Shown: positions 1-6,136 of the stretch, one piece after another | How the letters are laid out: each line of letters starts with the position of its first letter | How positions within the stretch are numbered: position 1 is the stretch's first letter | From: an uncultured Bacilli bacterium | GTDB lineage: Bacteria; Bacillota_I; Bacilli_A; RF39; UBA660 | Direction: 5' to 3' | Assembly (NCBI GenBank): GCA_944363695.1 | Contig: CALVUW010000138.1 | Coordinates: 1-6,193, forward strand | DNA length: 6,193 bases | Translations under genes and position numbers: made by a program | Notes under the pieces: model-generated | The model's database searches: none | Told to the model about the DNA's origin: nothing | Seen by the model: only the letters and a program-made list of their open reading frames with translations

Positions 1-857
1 TGGAAAAAATAACAACCTTGAATTTATCATCGTTTAGGACGCCTTTAGTAACCGATATGTCACATATGTTTGACTGGTGCGTTGATTTGACAGAGCTTGA
101 TTTGAGTACGTTTAATACCTCACAAGTGACTGATATGGACTCTATGTTTAACAATTGTAATTCTTTGACTACACTAAACTTAGGCAACAATTTTGATACT
201 TCTAATGTTACTAGTATGTATTCGATGTTTAATAACTGCGTATCATTAACAAGTCTAGATGTAAGAACTTGGAATACCGCTAAAGTTACGAATATGCAAT
301 ATTTATTTCAAGGCTGTCAAAAATTAACAAGGTTAGATGTTAGCAATTGGAATACTGGACAGGTAACAAATATGAATTATATGTTTTCTGGCTGTTTATC
401 ATTGGGAGGATTAAATTTGAGTAGTTTTGATACTTCCAATGTTACGTCAATGGCTTATATGTTTGCTGGCTTTGCCTACGATCCTGATACAGATACAACT
501 ACTGATATGCCAATGAATTTACTAACGATCACTTTTGGTCCTGGTTGGGATACCTCTAAAGTTACGAATATAAGTTCTATGTTCTATTATTGTAACAAGA
601 TTATAGCGTTAGATCTAAGTATGTTTGAAACCGGTTATATTCAGTATGCAAATCATACATTTGCTCGCTGTAGTAGTTTACATTCTATTAATTTGAGCAG
701 CGCTACCACTATTTTAACGTTAGAACATTTGTATACATTTAGTGGAGTTAATAATAATATTCAAATTGTAGTAGGTAGTACGGCAGTTCAAAGTTGGGTT
801 AATAGTAGATTAAGTGAAAGCGGTATTACAAATGCAACGGTTACAGTGTCAAGTTAA
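1..857 (+). CDS. BspA-family leucine-rich-repeat surface protein, 3' part (5' end outside window)
   Basis: This is the C-terminal part of a secreted or surface BspA-like (DUF285-type) repeat protein, a family associated with adhesion in oral and gut bacteria. The frame is open to the left edge: the codons at 3-17 read EKITT and continue the repeat pattern, so the TTG at 18 is an internal Leu and not a start. Counting residues from that TTG, units of about 26 residues carry the signature F-[DN]-T-S-x-V-T-[DNS]-M-x-x-M-F-x-x-C. The VT[DNS]M cores lie at residues 11, 37, 64, 90, 116, 142 and 182 (the last is VTNI), followed by a degenerate unit ending at Cys218. The last ~55 residues form a non-repeat cap (IQIVV..., VQSWVNSRLSESG). 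No LPxTG, membrane segment or basic tail follows, so it has no covalent anchor of its own. It lies 21 bases before the pilus genes with no terminator between, so it is probably co-transcribed. The family call is firm; the role is inferred. Confidence 0.88.
   Translation, partial: EKITTLNLSSFRTPLVTDMSHMFDWCVDLTELDLSTFNTSQVTDMDSMFNNCNSLTTLNLGNNFDTSNVTSMYSMFNNCVSLTSLDVRTWNTAKVTNMQYLFQGCQKLTRLDVSNWNTGQVTNMNYMFSGCLSLGGLNLSSFDTSNVTSMAYMFAGFAYDPDTDTTTDMPMNLLTITFGPGWDTSKVTNISSMFYYCNKIIALDLSMFETGYIQYANHTFARCSSLHSINLSSATTILTLEHLYTFSGVNNNIQIVVGSTAVQSWVNSRLSESGITNATVTVSS
3..686 (+). repeat. Tandem ~78-base BspA leucine-rich-repeat units (protein-level repeat)
   Basis: Seven clear units and one degenerate unit are read in frame. 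Core-to-core spacing is 26, 27, 26, 26 and 26 residues, then 40. The longer last interval comes from an insertion at about 472-515. Most units end in MF-x-x-C, giving a ladder of regularly spaced cysteines (residues 21, 47, 74, 100, 126, 192 and 218, counted from the TTG at 18). The DNA copies are diverged from each other, so this is an old protein repeat and not a recent DNA tandem array. Confidence 0.85.
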
Positions 858-862
858 GCTGA

Positions 863-871
863 GAAAGGAAG
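863..871 (+). promoter_or_regulatory. Ribosome binding site for the tip adhesin gene
   Basis: GAAAGGAAG lies 7 bases before the ATG at 879 (9 bases from the end of AAAGGA). It sits wholly in the 21-base gap after the BspA stop codon. It supports the ATG at 879 as the start and indicates independent ribosome entry in a shared transcript. Confidence 0.75.
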
Positions 872-878
872 AATAAGT

Positions 879-2933
879 ATGAAGAAAAAACAAAAAACGA
901 TCATTTTAGCATTGCTTGCTATCCTCTTCTTAGTAATACTAGCAGTAAATTTAATTCCCTCACATGGTGAACCACTGGAAGATGGAATTCGCGTTGCTGA
1001 AAATACAGAGTTAACCTATTACCTTGATATTATGTATGATGGAAAGGATAAGTCCCTTACTTCCTCAAGTGATACGGCGATAGCAGAAGTTAATAGTGAC
1101 TATATTTATATTGAAGATAGGTTACCAGATGGATTGATATTCCTTGGATTTGTAGAAACCTCAGATGGTACCATTGGAGCAGTTAGACGAAGTGATACAA
1201 GCCAAAGTTGTGCCGGTTATGTAGTAGGCGGTGTAGATGGTCTACAGTATGATGAAGCTACTAGAATGGTGTCTTTTAGAATTAGTAACTTACAAGCTGG
1301 TTGTAAAATAACAGTTGGAATTAGAACCAGGACACCGTTCTTAGGAGAATATAAACGACGTGATTTTTATAATACAGCTTATGGTAGAGAATATGATTTA
1401 ACAATTAAATCAAATACGGTTCATGTATTTATGGGGCGTGATGATCTTCCATTATATACAGTTAATTATCAATATAGTGGTACAGTACCAGAAAATGCTC
1501 CGGAATTGCCAAATGGTGGTTCTTATGCAGAAGGTAGTACAGTTGGTGTAGCCCAAGATCTAACATTAGAAGGCTACGAATTTAGTGGTTGGAGCACATC
1601 CGATGTTAGTGTATCAAATGGAACATTTACGATGCCAGGCGGTAATGTTACTTTCTATGGATCCTTTGTAGCAAAAGAAACACATGATGTCATTTATACA
1701 GTAACAGGAGAGACGCCAACTGGCTATGAACCGCCACAAACAGCCTCATATGGTGCCGGTGATGACGTTGAGATGGATTCCCTTAAAGCTGGTGATGAAG
1801 TAAATGGCTATCGTTTTTCTGGTTGGACAACTACTTCATCCATAGATATTACGGATGGTATATTCCAAATGCCAGAAGAGGATGTCACATTTACGGGAAG
1901 CTTTGAGAGAATTAGCTATACCGTTAGTTATCAATTCCAAGGTAGCGTCATACCAGATAATGCTGAAGCCTTGTTGCCACCGTCTCAAGAATACTATCCA
2001 GGCGATAGAGTTATTGTAGCAGATGATCCGGAGGCTCCACTTGGTTATAAGTTCTTAGGCTGGTATCAGAGTGAATATTTTGAAATGCCTGCTGCTGATG
2101 TTGTAATATATGGTGAATGGATGCAAGAAGTTGGTCAATTTAGTCCAACGATTACGAAACAAATTACGAATCCACAAAGTTCATATAGCAATGGAGAAAT
2201 AGTTCAATTTGCCATTACCATTACGAATACAGCTGATTTTGCAATACGCGATATCATGGTACAAGAAAATACGGATGGTGCTAATTTTATAGCAGGCGAC
2301 AACTATACATTATTAAATGAAAAATTTGTTAGAGTACCAACACTTGATGCACATAGTAGTATTACAATACAAGCTACTTATACAGCTGGATCTGATGTGG
2401 TAAAAGAAGTAACCAATGAAGTTGAATTAACTGGTGCTATAGCGGATAATAATTACACACTAGATACTAGTAAAGAATATAAGGCTAGTGTTACCTTCAC
2501 GATTGCTAACATCTCTTTAACCATTAATAAAGTAGATGAGGAAGGTCAACCACTAACTGGTGCTGAGTTTAGTTTATATAGTGATGCAGATATGAACCAA
2601 TTCGTAAGTAGTGGACTTAACTTTACTCACTTAGAGCCGAACACGACATACTATTTAAAAGAAACGAAAGTTCCAATTGGTTATACAATTTTATCTGAAT
2701 TACCAACGGTTAATGTTAGCTCCCAAGGTGTTATTACCATAGATGGATATGATGTAACGAATACGAGTGATGGAAATTATCAAGTTACGATTGCTAATGA
2801 AAAGATTAATATTTTACCTAATACTGGTGGCAGTGGTAATCTTCCTTATATTGTAATAGGCTTGGTTATTATCATTGCAAGTATTCTTGGTTATGGTATT
2901 TATCTGTATAAAAAGAAAGGAGGTAACAAATGA
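879..2933 (+). CDS. Large LPxTG-anchored modular adhesin, probable pilus tip/ancillary pilin
   Basis: The 684-residue protein starts with KKK and a hydrophobic segment (about 7-27) for export. Residues ~33-188 form a domain with isopeptide-fold hallmarks (IED80-R-L-P-D-G-L, Y-N165-T-A) and two cysteines (111, 142). Three SHIRT/InlB-B-like beta repeats follow at about 192-264, 272-343 and 347-414, each with [FS]-x-GW, then an MPxxxVTF-type strand ending in GSF or GEW. Residues ~421-545 look DUF11-like, with possible isopeptide residues Lys427, Glu463 and Asn513. Residues ~546-643 are a CnaB/SpaA domain with the usual triad Lys551, Glu595 (YYLKET) and Asn640. The sorting signal is LPNTG (646-650), membrane segment ~656-676 and KKKGGNK tail. 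Size, module order and position ahead of two smaller pilins and a class C sortase suggest the tip adhesin. Its stop overlaps the next start (ATGA). A stand-alone wall-anchored adhesin is the alternative. Confidence 0.82.
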   Translation: MKKKQKTIILALLAILFLVILAVNLIPSHGEPLEDGIRVAENTELTYYLDIMYDGKDKSLTSSSDTAIAEVNSDYIYIEDRLPDGLIFLGFVETSDGTIGAVRRSDTSQSCAGYVVGGVDGLQYDEATRMVSFRISNLQAGCKITVGIRTRTPFLGEYKRRDFYNTAYGREYDLTIKSNTVHVFMGRDDLPLYTVNYQYSGTVPENAPELPNGGSYAEGSTVGVAQDLTLEGYEFSGWSTSDVSVSNGTFTMPGGNVTFYGSFVAKETHDVIYTVTGETPTGYEPPQTASYGAGDDVEMDSLKAGDEVNGYRFSGWTTTSSIDITDGIFQMPEEDVTFTGSFERISYTVSYQFQGSVIPDNAEALLPPSQEYYPGDRVIVADDPEAPLGYKFLGWYQSEYFEMPAADVVIYGEWMQEVGQFSPTITKQITNPQSSYSNGEIVQFAITITNTADFAIRDIMVQENTDGANFIAGDNYTLLNEKFVRVPTLDAHSSITIQATYTAGSDVVKEVTNEVELTGAIADNNYTLDTSKEYKASVTFTIANISLTINKVDEEGQPLTGAEFSLYSDADMNQFVSSGLNFTHLEPNTTYYLKETKVPIGYTILSELPTVNVSSQGVITIDGYDVTNTSDGNYQVTIANEKINILPNTGGSGNLPYIVIGLVIIIASILGYGIYLYKKKGGNK
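1452..2120 (+). repeat. Three SHIRT/InlB-B-like beta repeats inside the tip adhesin
   Basis: Residues 192-264, 272-343 and 347-414 share the scheme Y-T-V-x-Y/T, a variable segment with a G-Y turn, F-x-GW, then an M-P-x-x-[DN]-V strand ending in G-[SE]-[FW]. Repeat 3 lacks the middle strand present in repeats 1 and 2. These modules usually act as rigid spacers that push a terminal domain away from the cell. The exact Pfam family (SHIRT or Listeria-Bacteroides repeat) cannot be settled by eye. Confidence 0.7.
2916..2924 (+). promoter_or_regulatory. Strong ribosome binding site for the minor pilin
   Basis: AAAGGAGGT, a near-perfect anti-16S match, lies 5 bases before the ATG at 2930. It is embedded in the last codons of the tip adhesin gene, where it also encodes part of the basic tail (KKGG). 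It fixes the start and explains the 4-base ATGA overlap. Confidence 0.88.
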
Positions 2934-3607
2934 TAAAACATAAGATCAAGCAATTATGTTATTGTCTATTTCTAATGTTCCTGTTTGAAGCGATAGATGT
3001 GCGAGCAGCCACGATTGACATCACAAAAGAAGCAACCATTACTATTAATTATCGTTATGATGAACTCGCTTTACAGGATGCTTCCATTTCTTTATACAAA
3101 GTGGCTGATGTTAGCGAAGGAGGAGTATTAACTTTCTTAGATGATTTTATATCAGTAGCTCCTACTGATCCGGATTCCCTTACTTCTTCGCAATGGAGTG
3201 ATCTAGCTGCGCAACTTGCTCAAGAAGTAAAAAATAAAAATATTGCTTATGATCAAAATCAAATAAGTGATCAATTTGGAAAAGTAGTGTTTGAGCAAGT
3301 ACCAGTAGGCTTATATTTAGTGACAATGGATGTCATCACTATTGGAACTTATGAATATGATGCTGCTCCATTTGTTATTCAAGTACCAACGTACAACGAA
3401 ATAGAAAACTATTTCATGTATGACATAACGTCGGTTGCAAAAACTGATGCACATCTAATTCCAGAGGAACCGGAAGAACCGTTACCTTCCCCTGATACTT
3501 CTGATAAGGTGGTAGGATATATTGGCTTATTTATTCTATCATTTGTTGGAATTATCATTATAAGTATTATTGTTATCAAATATCAAAAGAAAAGGAGTAA
3601 AAAATGA
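2930..3607 (+). CDS. Minor (probably basal) pilin with non-canonical sorting signal
   Basis: This 225-residue exported protein has a signal peptide at about 1-26 (ending VRA, then ATID). Residues ~27-170 form one prealbumin/CnaB-like pilin domain with the pattern SLYKVADV, a helical insert (WSDLAAQLAQEV) and GKVVFEQVPVGLYLV, as in FctB/SpaB-type minor pilins. The expected first-strand lysine is replaced (INYRYD), so an internal isopeptide bond is doubtful. The end of the domain, ITSVAK171, matches the position of a pilin motif, so Lys171 is the candidate cross-link residue. A Pro/Glu-rich stretch (178-188), typical of basal pilins, leads to SPDTS (187-191) in place of LPxTG, then a membrane segment (~194-216) and KYQKKRSKK tail. 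It overlaps both neighbours by 4 bases, suggesting translational coupling. Pilin identity is well supported; the basal role is inferred from size, proline-rich tail and the missing canonical signal. Confidence 0.8.
   Translation: MIKHKIKQLCYCLFLMFLFEAIDVRAATIDITKEATITINYRYDELALQDASISLYKVADVSEGGVLTFLDDFISVAPTDPDSLTSSQWSDLAAQLAQEVKNKNIAYDQNQISDQFGKVVFEQVPVGLYLVTMDVITIGTYEYDAAPFVIQVPTYNEIENYFMYDITSVAKTDAHLIPEEPEEPLPSPDTSDKVVGYIGLFILSFVGIIIISIIVIKYQKKRSKK
3591..3597 (+). promoter_or_regulatory. Ribosome binding site for the major pilin
   Basis: AAAGGAG lies 6 bases before the ATG at 3604, inside the last codons of the minor pilin gene. It supports this start and the ATGA overlap at 3604-3607. 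Confidence 0.85.
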
Positions 3608-5121
3608 AAAAGAAAATATTGTATGTAATTACTATAATGGCTATTTTCTTAACGAGTGTTTTACCAGTATCTGCTGCTACAGAGATCACAGTTGATGATG
3701 GTAGAGCTGGTACGACAGACCCTAATAGCCGTTATATTACCAATCAAGCTACTCTTACGATTGAACAAGTAGTAGCAAATGATGTATTAACTGCTTATAA
3801 GATCTTAGATGCTTATTATAATAGCAGTACAAATGTAATTACGTATGAATTTACGGATGCATTTAAGGCTTTCCAAGCTAGTACTAGTAATAATACCTAT
3901 AAAAATATGACGTTAGCTCAATATTATGAACTAACAAGTGGTAATATTACGGATGGTAGTACTCAATCACAAAGTACATTAGATCAGCTAGCGAGTGCTT
4001 ATGCCGGCTATGTAAGACAAAATTCTGGAACGGTTACAGGAACAGATTTAGTTACTAGTGGTACGAATGCAACAGCAACTCTTGATGCAGGCTCTTATTT
4101 AGTGTTACCAAAAACAACGAATAAAGTATATGCTGTTATGGTAGGTAACCTTGACTTTAGTGCTAGTGGTACTAGTTGGCAATTAAATAATGCCACAATT
4201 GTTGCAAAGGCTAGTGATGCAGGACTTACTAAAACCGTAGAAACTGGTCACTATAATGACAATACTGCTTCTGCTACAGTAGGAGAAGAATTTACGTATA
4301 CGGTAACAGCAACAGTGCCACGTTATCCAACGAATGCTACTAATAAAACTTACATTATTACCGATAGATTTAGTACAGGTTTAACTTTTAGTGGTATTAA
4401 TAGCATTCAAATGAAAGATGGTGATGTTACACTCACAACAAGAGATAATGCCATTTATGATGCTGAAGATAATCAAGTGGCAACTCTACAGTTTCAAGCT
4501 AATACGCTTACCATTAATATTAATGTAGATTATGTAGATTCAACTACTTTAACGGTAACATATAAAGCAAGTATTAATGAAAATGCTGTTTGTGGTGATC
4601 CAAATAGCAATACAGCAACATTAACTTATGCCAATGACCCATATGGTGAAGGAACTTATACAACTCCAGAAGATGATGGTAAAGTGGATGTTTATACCTA
4701 TGGTATTGAAGTATTTAAATATATCAATGGTGAAATGAGTTCTCCACTAGAAGGAGCAACATTTGATGTATATTCTGATGCAGATTTAGATAATAAAGTT
4801 GGTACGATTACAACTGGTGCAGATGGATATGGTAGATTAGAAGGCGTAGCTGCTGGTACTTATTATTTAAAAGAAACTAGTGCTCCTCCAGGATATTCAT
4901 TATTAAATGATGCCGTAGAAGTAGATGTATTTGTTACCGGTTCTACAGCTGGTACAGCAGCAGGCCATTATCGTGTTATTGTTCCAAATACGAAAACAGG
5001 TGTTTTACCATTTACTGGTGGTACTGGAACAATTGTGTTTACAGTAGCTGGTTTAGCAGTTATTGGTGGAGCTTTCTATTTTGTTTATCGTAGAAAAAAT
5101 AAAAGGACACCTGCTAAATAA
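3604..5121 (+). CDS. Major shaft pilin, isopeptide-forming, LPFTG sorted
   Basis: This 505-residue precursor has a signal peptide at about 1-24 (PVSA, then ATEI). Domain 1 (~27-203) is the N-terminal pilin domain and ends in W192...TIVAK202, where the pilin motif WxxxVxVYPK is expected; Lys202 is the candidate inter-subunit lysine. Domain 2 (~204-362) has the major-pilin isopeptide set: Lys210 (GLTKTVE), Asp254 (IITDRFSTGLTF) and Asn336 (NTATLTY). Domain 3 (~366-464) is CnaB/SpaA with Lys372, Glu424 (YYLKETSAPPGY) and Asn462. The sorting signal is LPFTG (468-472), then a membrane segment (~476-495) and YRRKNKRTPAK tail. Length and three-domain layout fit SpaA/FimA-type shaft pilins. It sits directly before the class C sortase that would polymerise it. 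There is one cysteine (330) and no sign of truncation. Sure of family; the choice of Lys202 is inferred. Confidence 0.93.
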   Translation: MKKKILYVITIMAIFLTSVLPVSAATEITVDDGRAGTTDPNSRYITNQATLTIEQVVANDVLTAYKILDAYYNSSTNVITYEFTDAFKAFQASTSNNTYKNMTLAQYYELTSGNITDGSTQSQSTLDQLASAYAGYVRQNSGTVTGTDLVTSGTNATATLDAGSYLVLPKTTNKVYAVMVGNLDFSASGTSWQLNNATIVAKASDAGLTKTVETGHYNDNTASATVGEEFTYTVTATVPRYPTNATNKTYIITDRFSTGLTFSGINSIQMKDGDVTLTTRDNAIYDAEDNQVATLQFQANTLTININVDYVDSTTLTVTYKASINENAVCGDPNSNTATLTYANDPYGEGTYTTPEDDGKVDVYTYGIEVFKYINGEMSSPLEGATFDVYSDADLDNKVGTITTGADGYGRLEGVAAGTYYLKETSAPPGYSLLNDAVEVDVFVTGSTAGTAAGHYRVIVPNTKTGVLPFTGGTGTIVFTVAGLAVIGGAFYFVYRRKNKRTPAK

Positions 5122-5126
5122 TTAGT

Positions 5127-6005
5127 GTGTTGAAGAAAACATTACAAAGAAATTTTCCTATTATTCTATTTTTCTTCCTGTTTTTTATCGGATTGGCAGT
5201 TATGCTTTATCCAACTATCATTAGTATGATGAATGCTAATGCTTCTGATCAAGTAATAGAAGAGTATGAGGCGTCTGCTACAAATTATAGTAATAATGAA
5301 AATGAAGCGTTATTAGAGGCTGCAAAAGTTTATAACGCTTCATTAACGCCTCATACCATAACGGATATGTTTACAAATCCGCAAGATGAGTCAGTAGAAT
5401 ATCAAAATATTTTAAATGTGGATCAAAAAGGAGTAATGGGTTATATTTCGATTCCTAAGATAGATGTGAAATTACCCATCTATCATGGTACAAGTGCCAA
5501 AGTGTTACAAAAGGGTGTTGGTCATGTCGAAGGAAGTTCATTTCCGATAGGTGGTACCAGTACCCATGCTATTTTATCGGCCCATCGTGGTTTGCCATCT
5601 GCTCGTTTGTTTACGGATTTAAATCAGTTGCAGATCGGTGATATGTTCTTTATCTATATTTTAGATGAAGTGTTAGCTTATCAAGTGGATCAGATTGTAA
5701 CAATTGAACCGGATGATACAAGTGAGTTAGTATTACAAGAAGGCCAAGATTATGTAACATTAGTAACCTGTACTCCGTATGCGATAAATACTCATCGTTT
5801 ATTGGTGCGTGGTAGACGCGTTGCTTATGATCAAGCGGTAGTGGTTAATACTAAAGTAGAGAAAACATTATCAGCATCTGATTATATTTTCTACGTTGGT
5901 ATTGTGGCTGCTTTCCTTTTACTAGGCGGAGCGCTACTATTGCAACATCAGATGAAGAAGAAAGCTGAATACAATAAGGAAATAGAAGAATTGGAAATTA
6001 TTTAA
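5127..6005 (+). CDS. srtC: Class C (pilin-polymerising) sortase
   Basis: This 292-residue membrane transpeptidase cleaves LPxTG-type signals and joins the new carboxyl end to a lysine of the next pilin. The catalytic set is visible: His153 (LSAHRG), Cys215 (TLVTCTP) and Arg224 (NTHRLLVRG). Class C traits are the N-terminal membrane segment (~11-33), a second one near the C terminus (~253-273) with a charged tail, and a pre-catalytic stretch (~70-100) where the active-site lid lies; here the lid candidate is D80-M-F82, not DPF/DPW. The core begins at GYISIPKI. An in-frame TAA at 5115-5117 limits the start to GTG at 5127 or TTG at 5130. Neither has a well-placed Shine-Dalgarno: the nearest AAAAGGA is at 5101-5107, 19 bases before the GTG. 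Translation is probably coupled to the pilin stop at 5119-5121. It is the last gene of the operon and the only sortase in view. Confidence 0.93.
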   Translation: MLKKTLQRNFPIILFFFLFFIGLAVMLYPTIISMMNANASDQVIEEYEASATNYSNNENEALLEAAKVYNASLTPHTITDMFTNPQDESVEYQNILNVDQKGVMGYISIPKIDVKLPIYHGTSAKVLQKGVGHVEGSSFPIGGTSTHAILSAHRGLPSARLFTDLNQLQIGDMFFIYILDEVLAYQVDQIVTIEPDDTSELVLQEGQDYVTLVTCTPYAINTHRLLVRGRRVAYDQAVVVNTKVEKTLSASDYIFYVGIVAAFLLLGGALLLQHQMKKKAEYNKEIEELEII

Positions 6006-6035
6006 AGAAGGTAATTTACATTACTTTCTTTTTTT
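6004..6035 (+). terminator. Rho-independent terminator of the pilus operon
   Basis: A 12-base-pair stem forms between 6004-6015 and 6020-6031, with a single G-T wobble (6010 with 6025) and loop TTAC (6016-6019). The T run at 6029-6035 follows or overlaps the stem foot. The 5' arm begins inside the sortase stop codon (6003-6005), so translation of the last codons may affect folding. It closes the operon. Confidence 0.9.
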
Positions 6036-6049
6036 GTGTTAGCTTATTT

Positions 6050-6130
6050 TTTACTAAATGTAAAATTTAAAATAAAAAAAGAACAAATTTTGAAAAAAGC
6101 CTTGTTTTTCAAGGACTCCTATGCTAAAAT
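6050..6130 (+). promoter_or_regulatory. Probable strong promoter (A-rich upstream region, extended -10) for the next transcription unit
   Basis: TAAAAT at 6125-6130 is a good -10 box and is preceded by TG at 6122-6123 (extended -10, TGC-TAAAAT). Seventeen bases upstream is TTGTTT (6102-6107), a modest -35. The preceding 6060-6098 is made of A tracts, like an UP element. Transcription would start near 6136-6138 and run rightward out of the window. No repressor is identifiable. Confidence 0.65.
6090..6114. other. Two overlapping inverted repeats across the -35 region
   Basis: CCTTG (6100-6104) and CAAGG (6110-6114) flank TTTTT. Alternatively TTGAAAAA (6090-6097) pairs exactly with TTTTTCAA (6105-6112) across a 7-base loop. 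On the minus strand the first hairpin is followed by C and a run of six T, resembling a weak terminator for leftward transcription. It could instead be an operator over the -35 box, or chance in AT-rich DNA. Confidence 0.4.
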
Positions 6131-6136
6131 TAAATA

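Noticed and set aside
18..20. TTG as the start codon of the first gene
   Set aside because: The frame is open to the left edge and codons 3-17 continue the repeat consensus. No ribosome site precedes it. It is an internal Leu of a truncated gene.
3..686. 78-base periodicity as a DNA tandem array or CRISPR-like repeat
   Set aside because: Units are contiguous, diverged at DNA level and in frame as BspA protein repeats. There are no spacers.
1206..1304. Thioester adhesin domain based on the two cysteines of the tip protein
   Set aside because: I see no Cys paired with the Gln-containing motif typical of thioester domains. A disulfide or free thiols are more likely.
2930..2933. TGA read as Trp (Mollicutes-type code)
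   Set aside because: TGA ends two genes at ATGA overlaps with strong ribosome sites, no TGA lies inside the genes, and TGG is used for Trp.
3585..3616. Phase-variable A-run at the major pilin start
   Set aside because: The A runs are short and interrupted, and similar runs occur throughout this AT-rich sequence. There is no specific sign of slippage control.
2565..4798. Recent duplication between the tip adhesin and the shaft pilin (shared YSDAD and YYLKET)
   Set aside because: The shared motifs are common CnaB/SpaA hallmarks and the rest of the domains and the DNA are diverged, so this is old homology.
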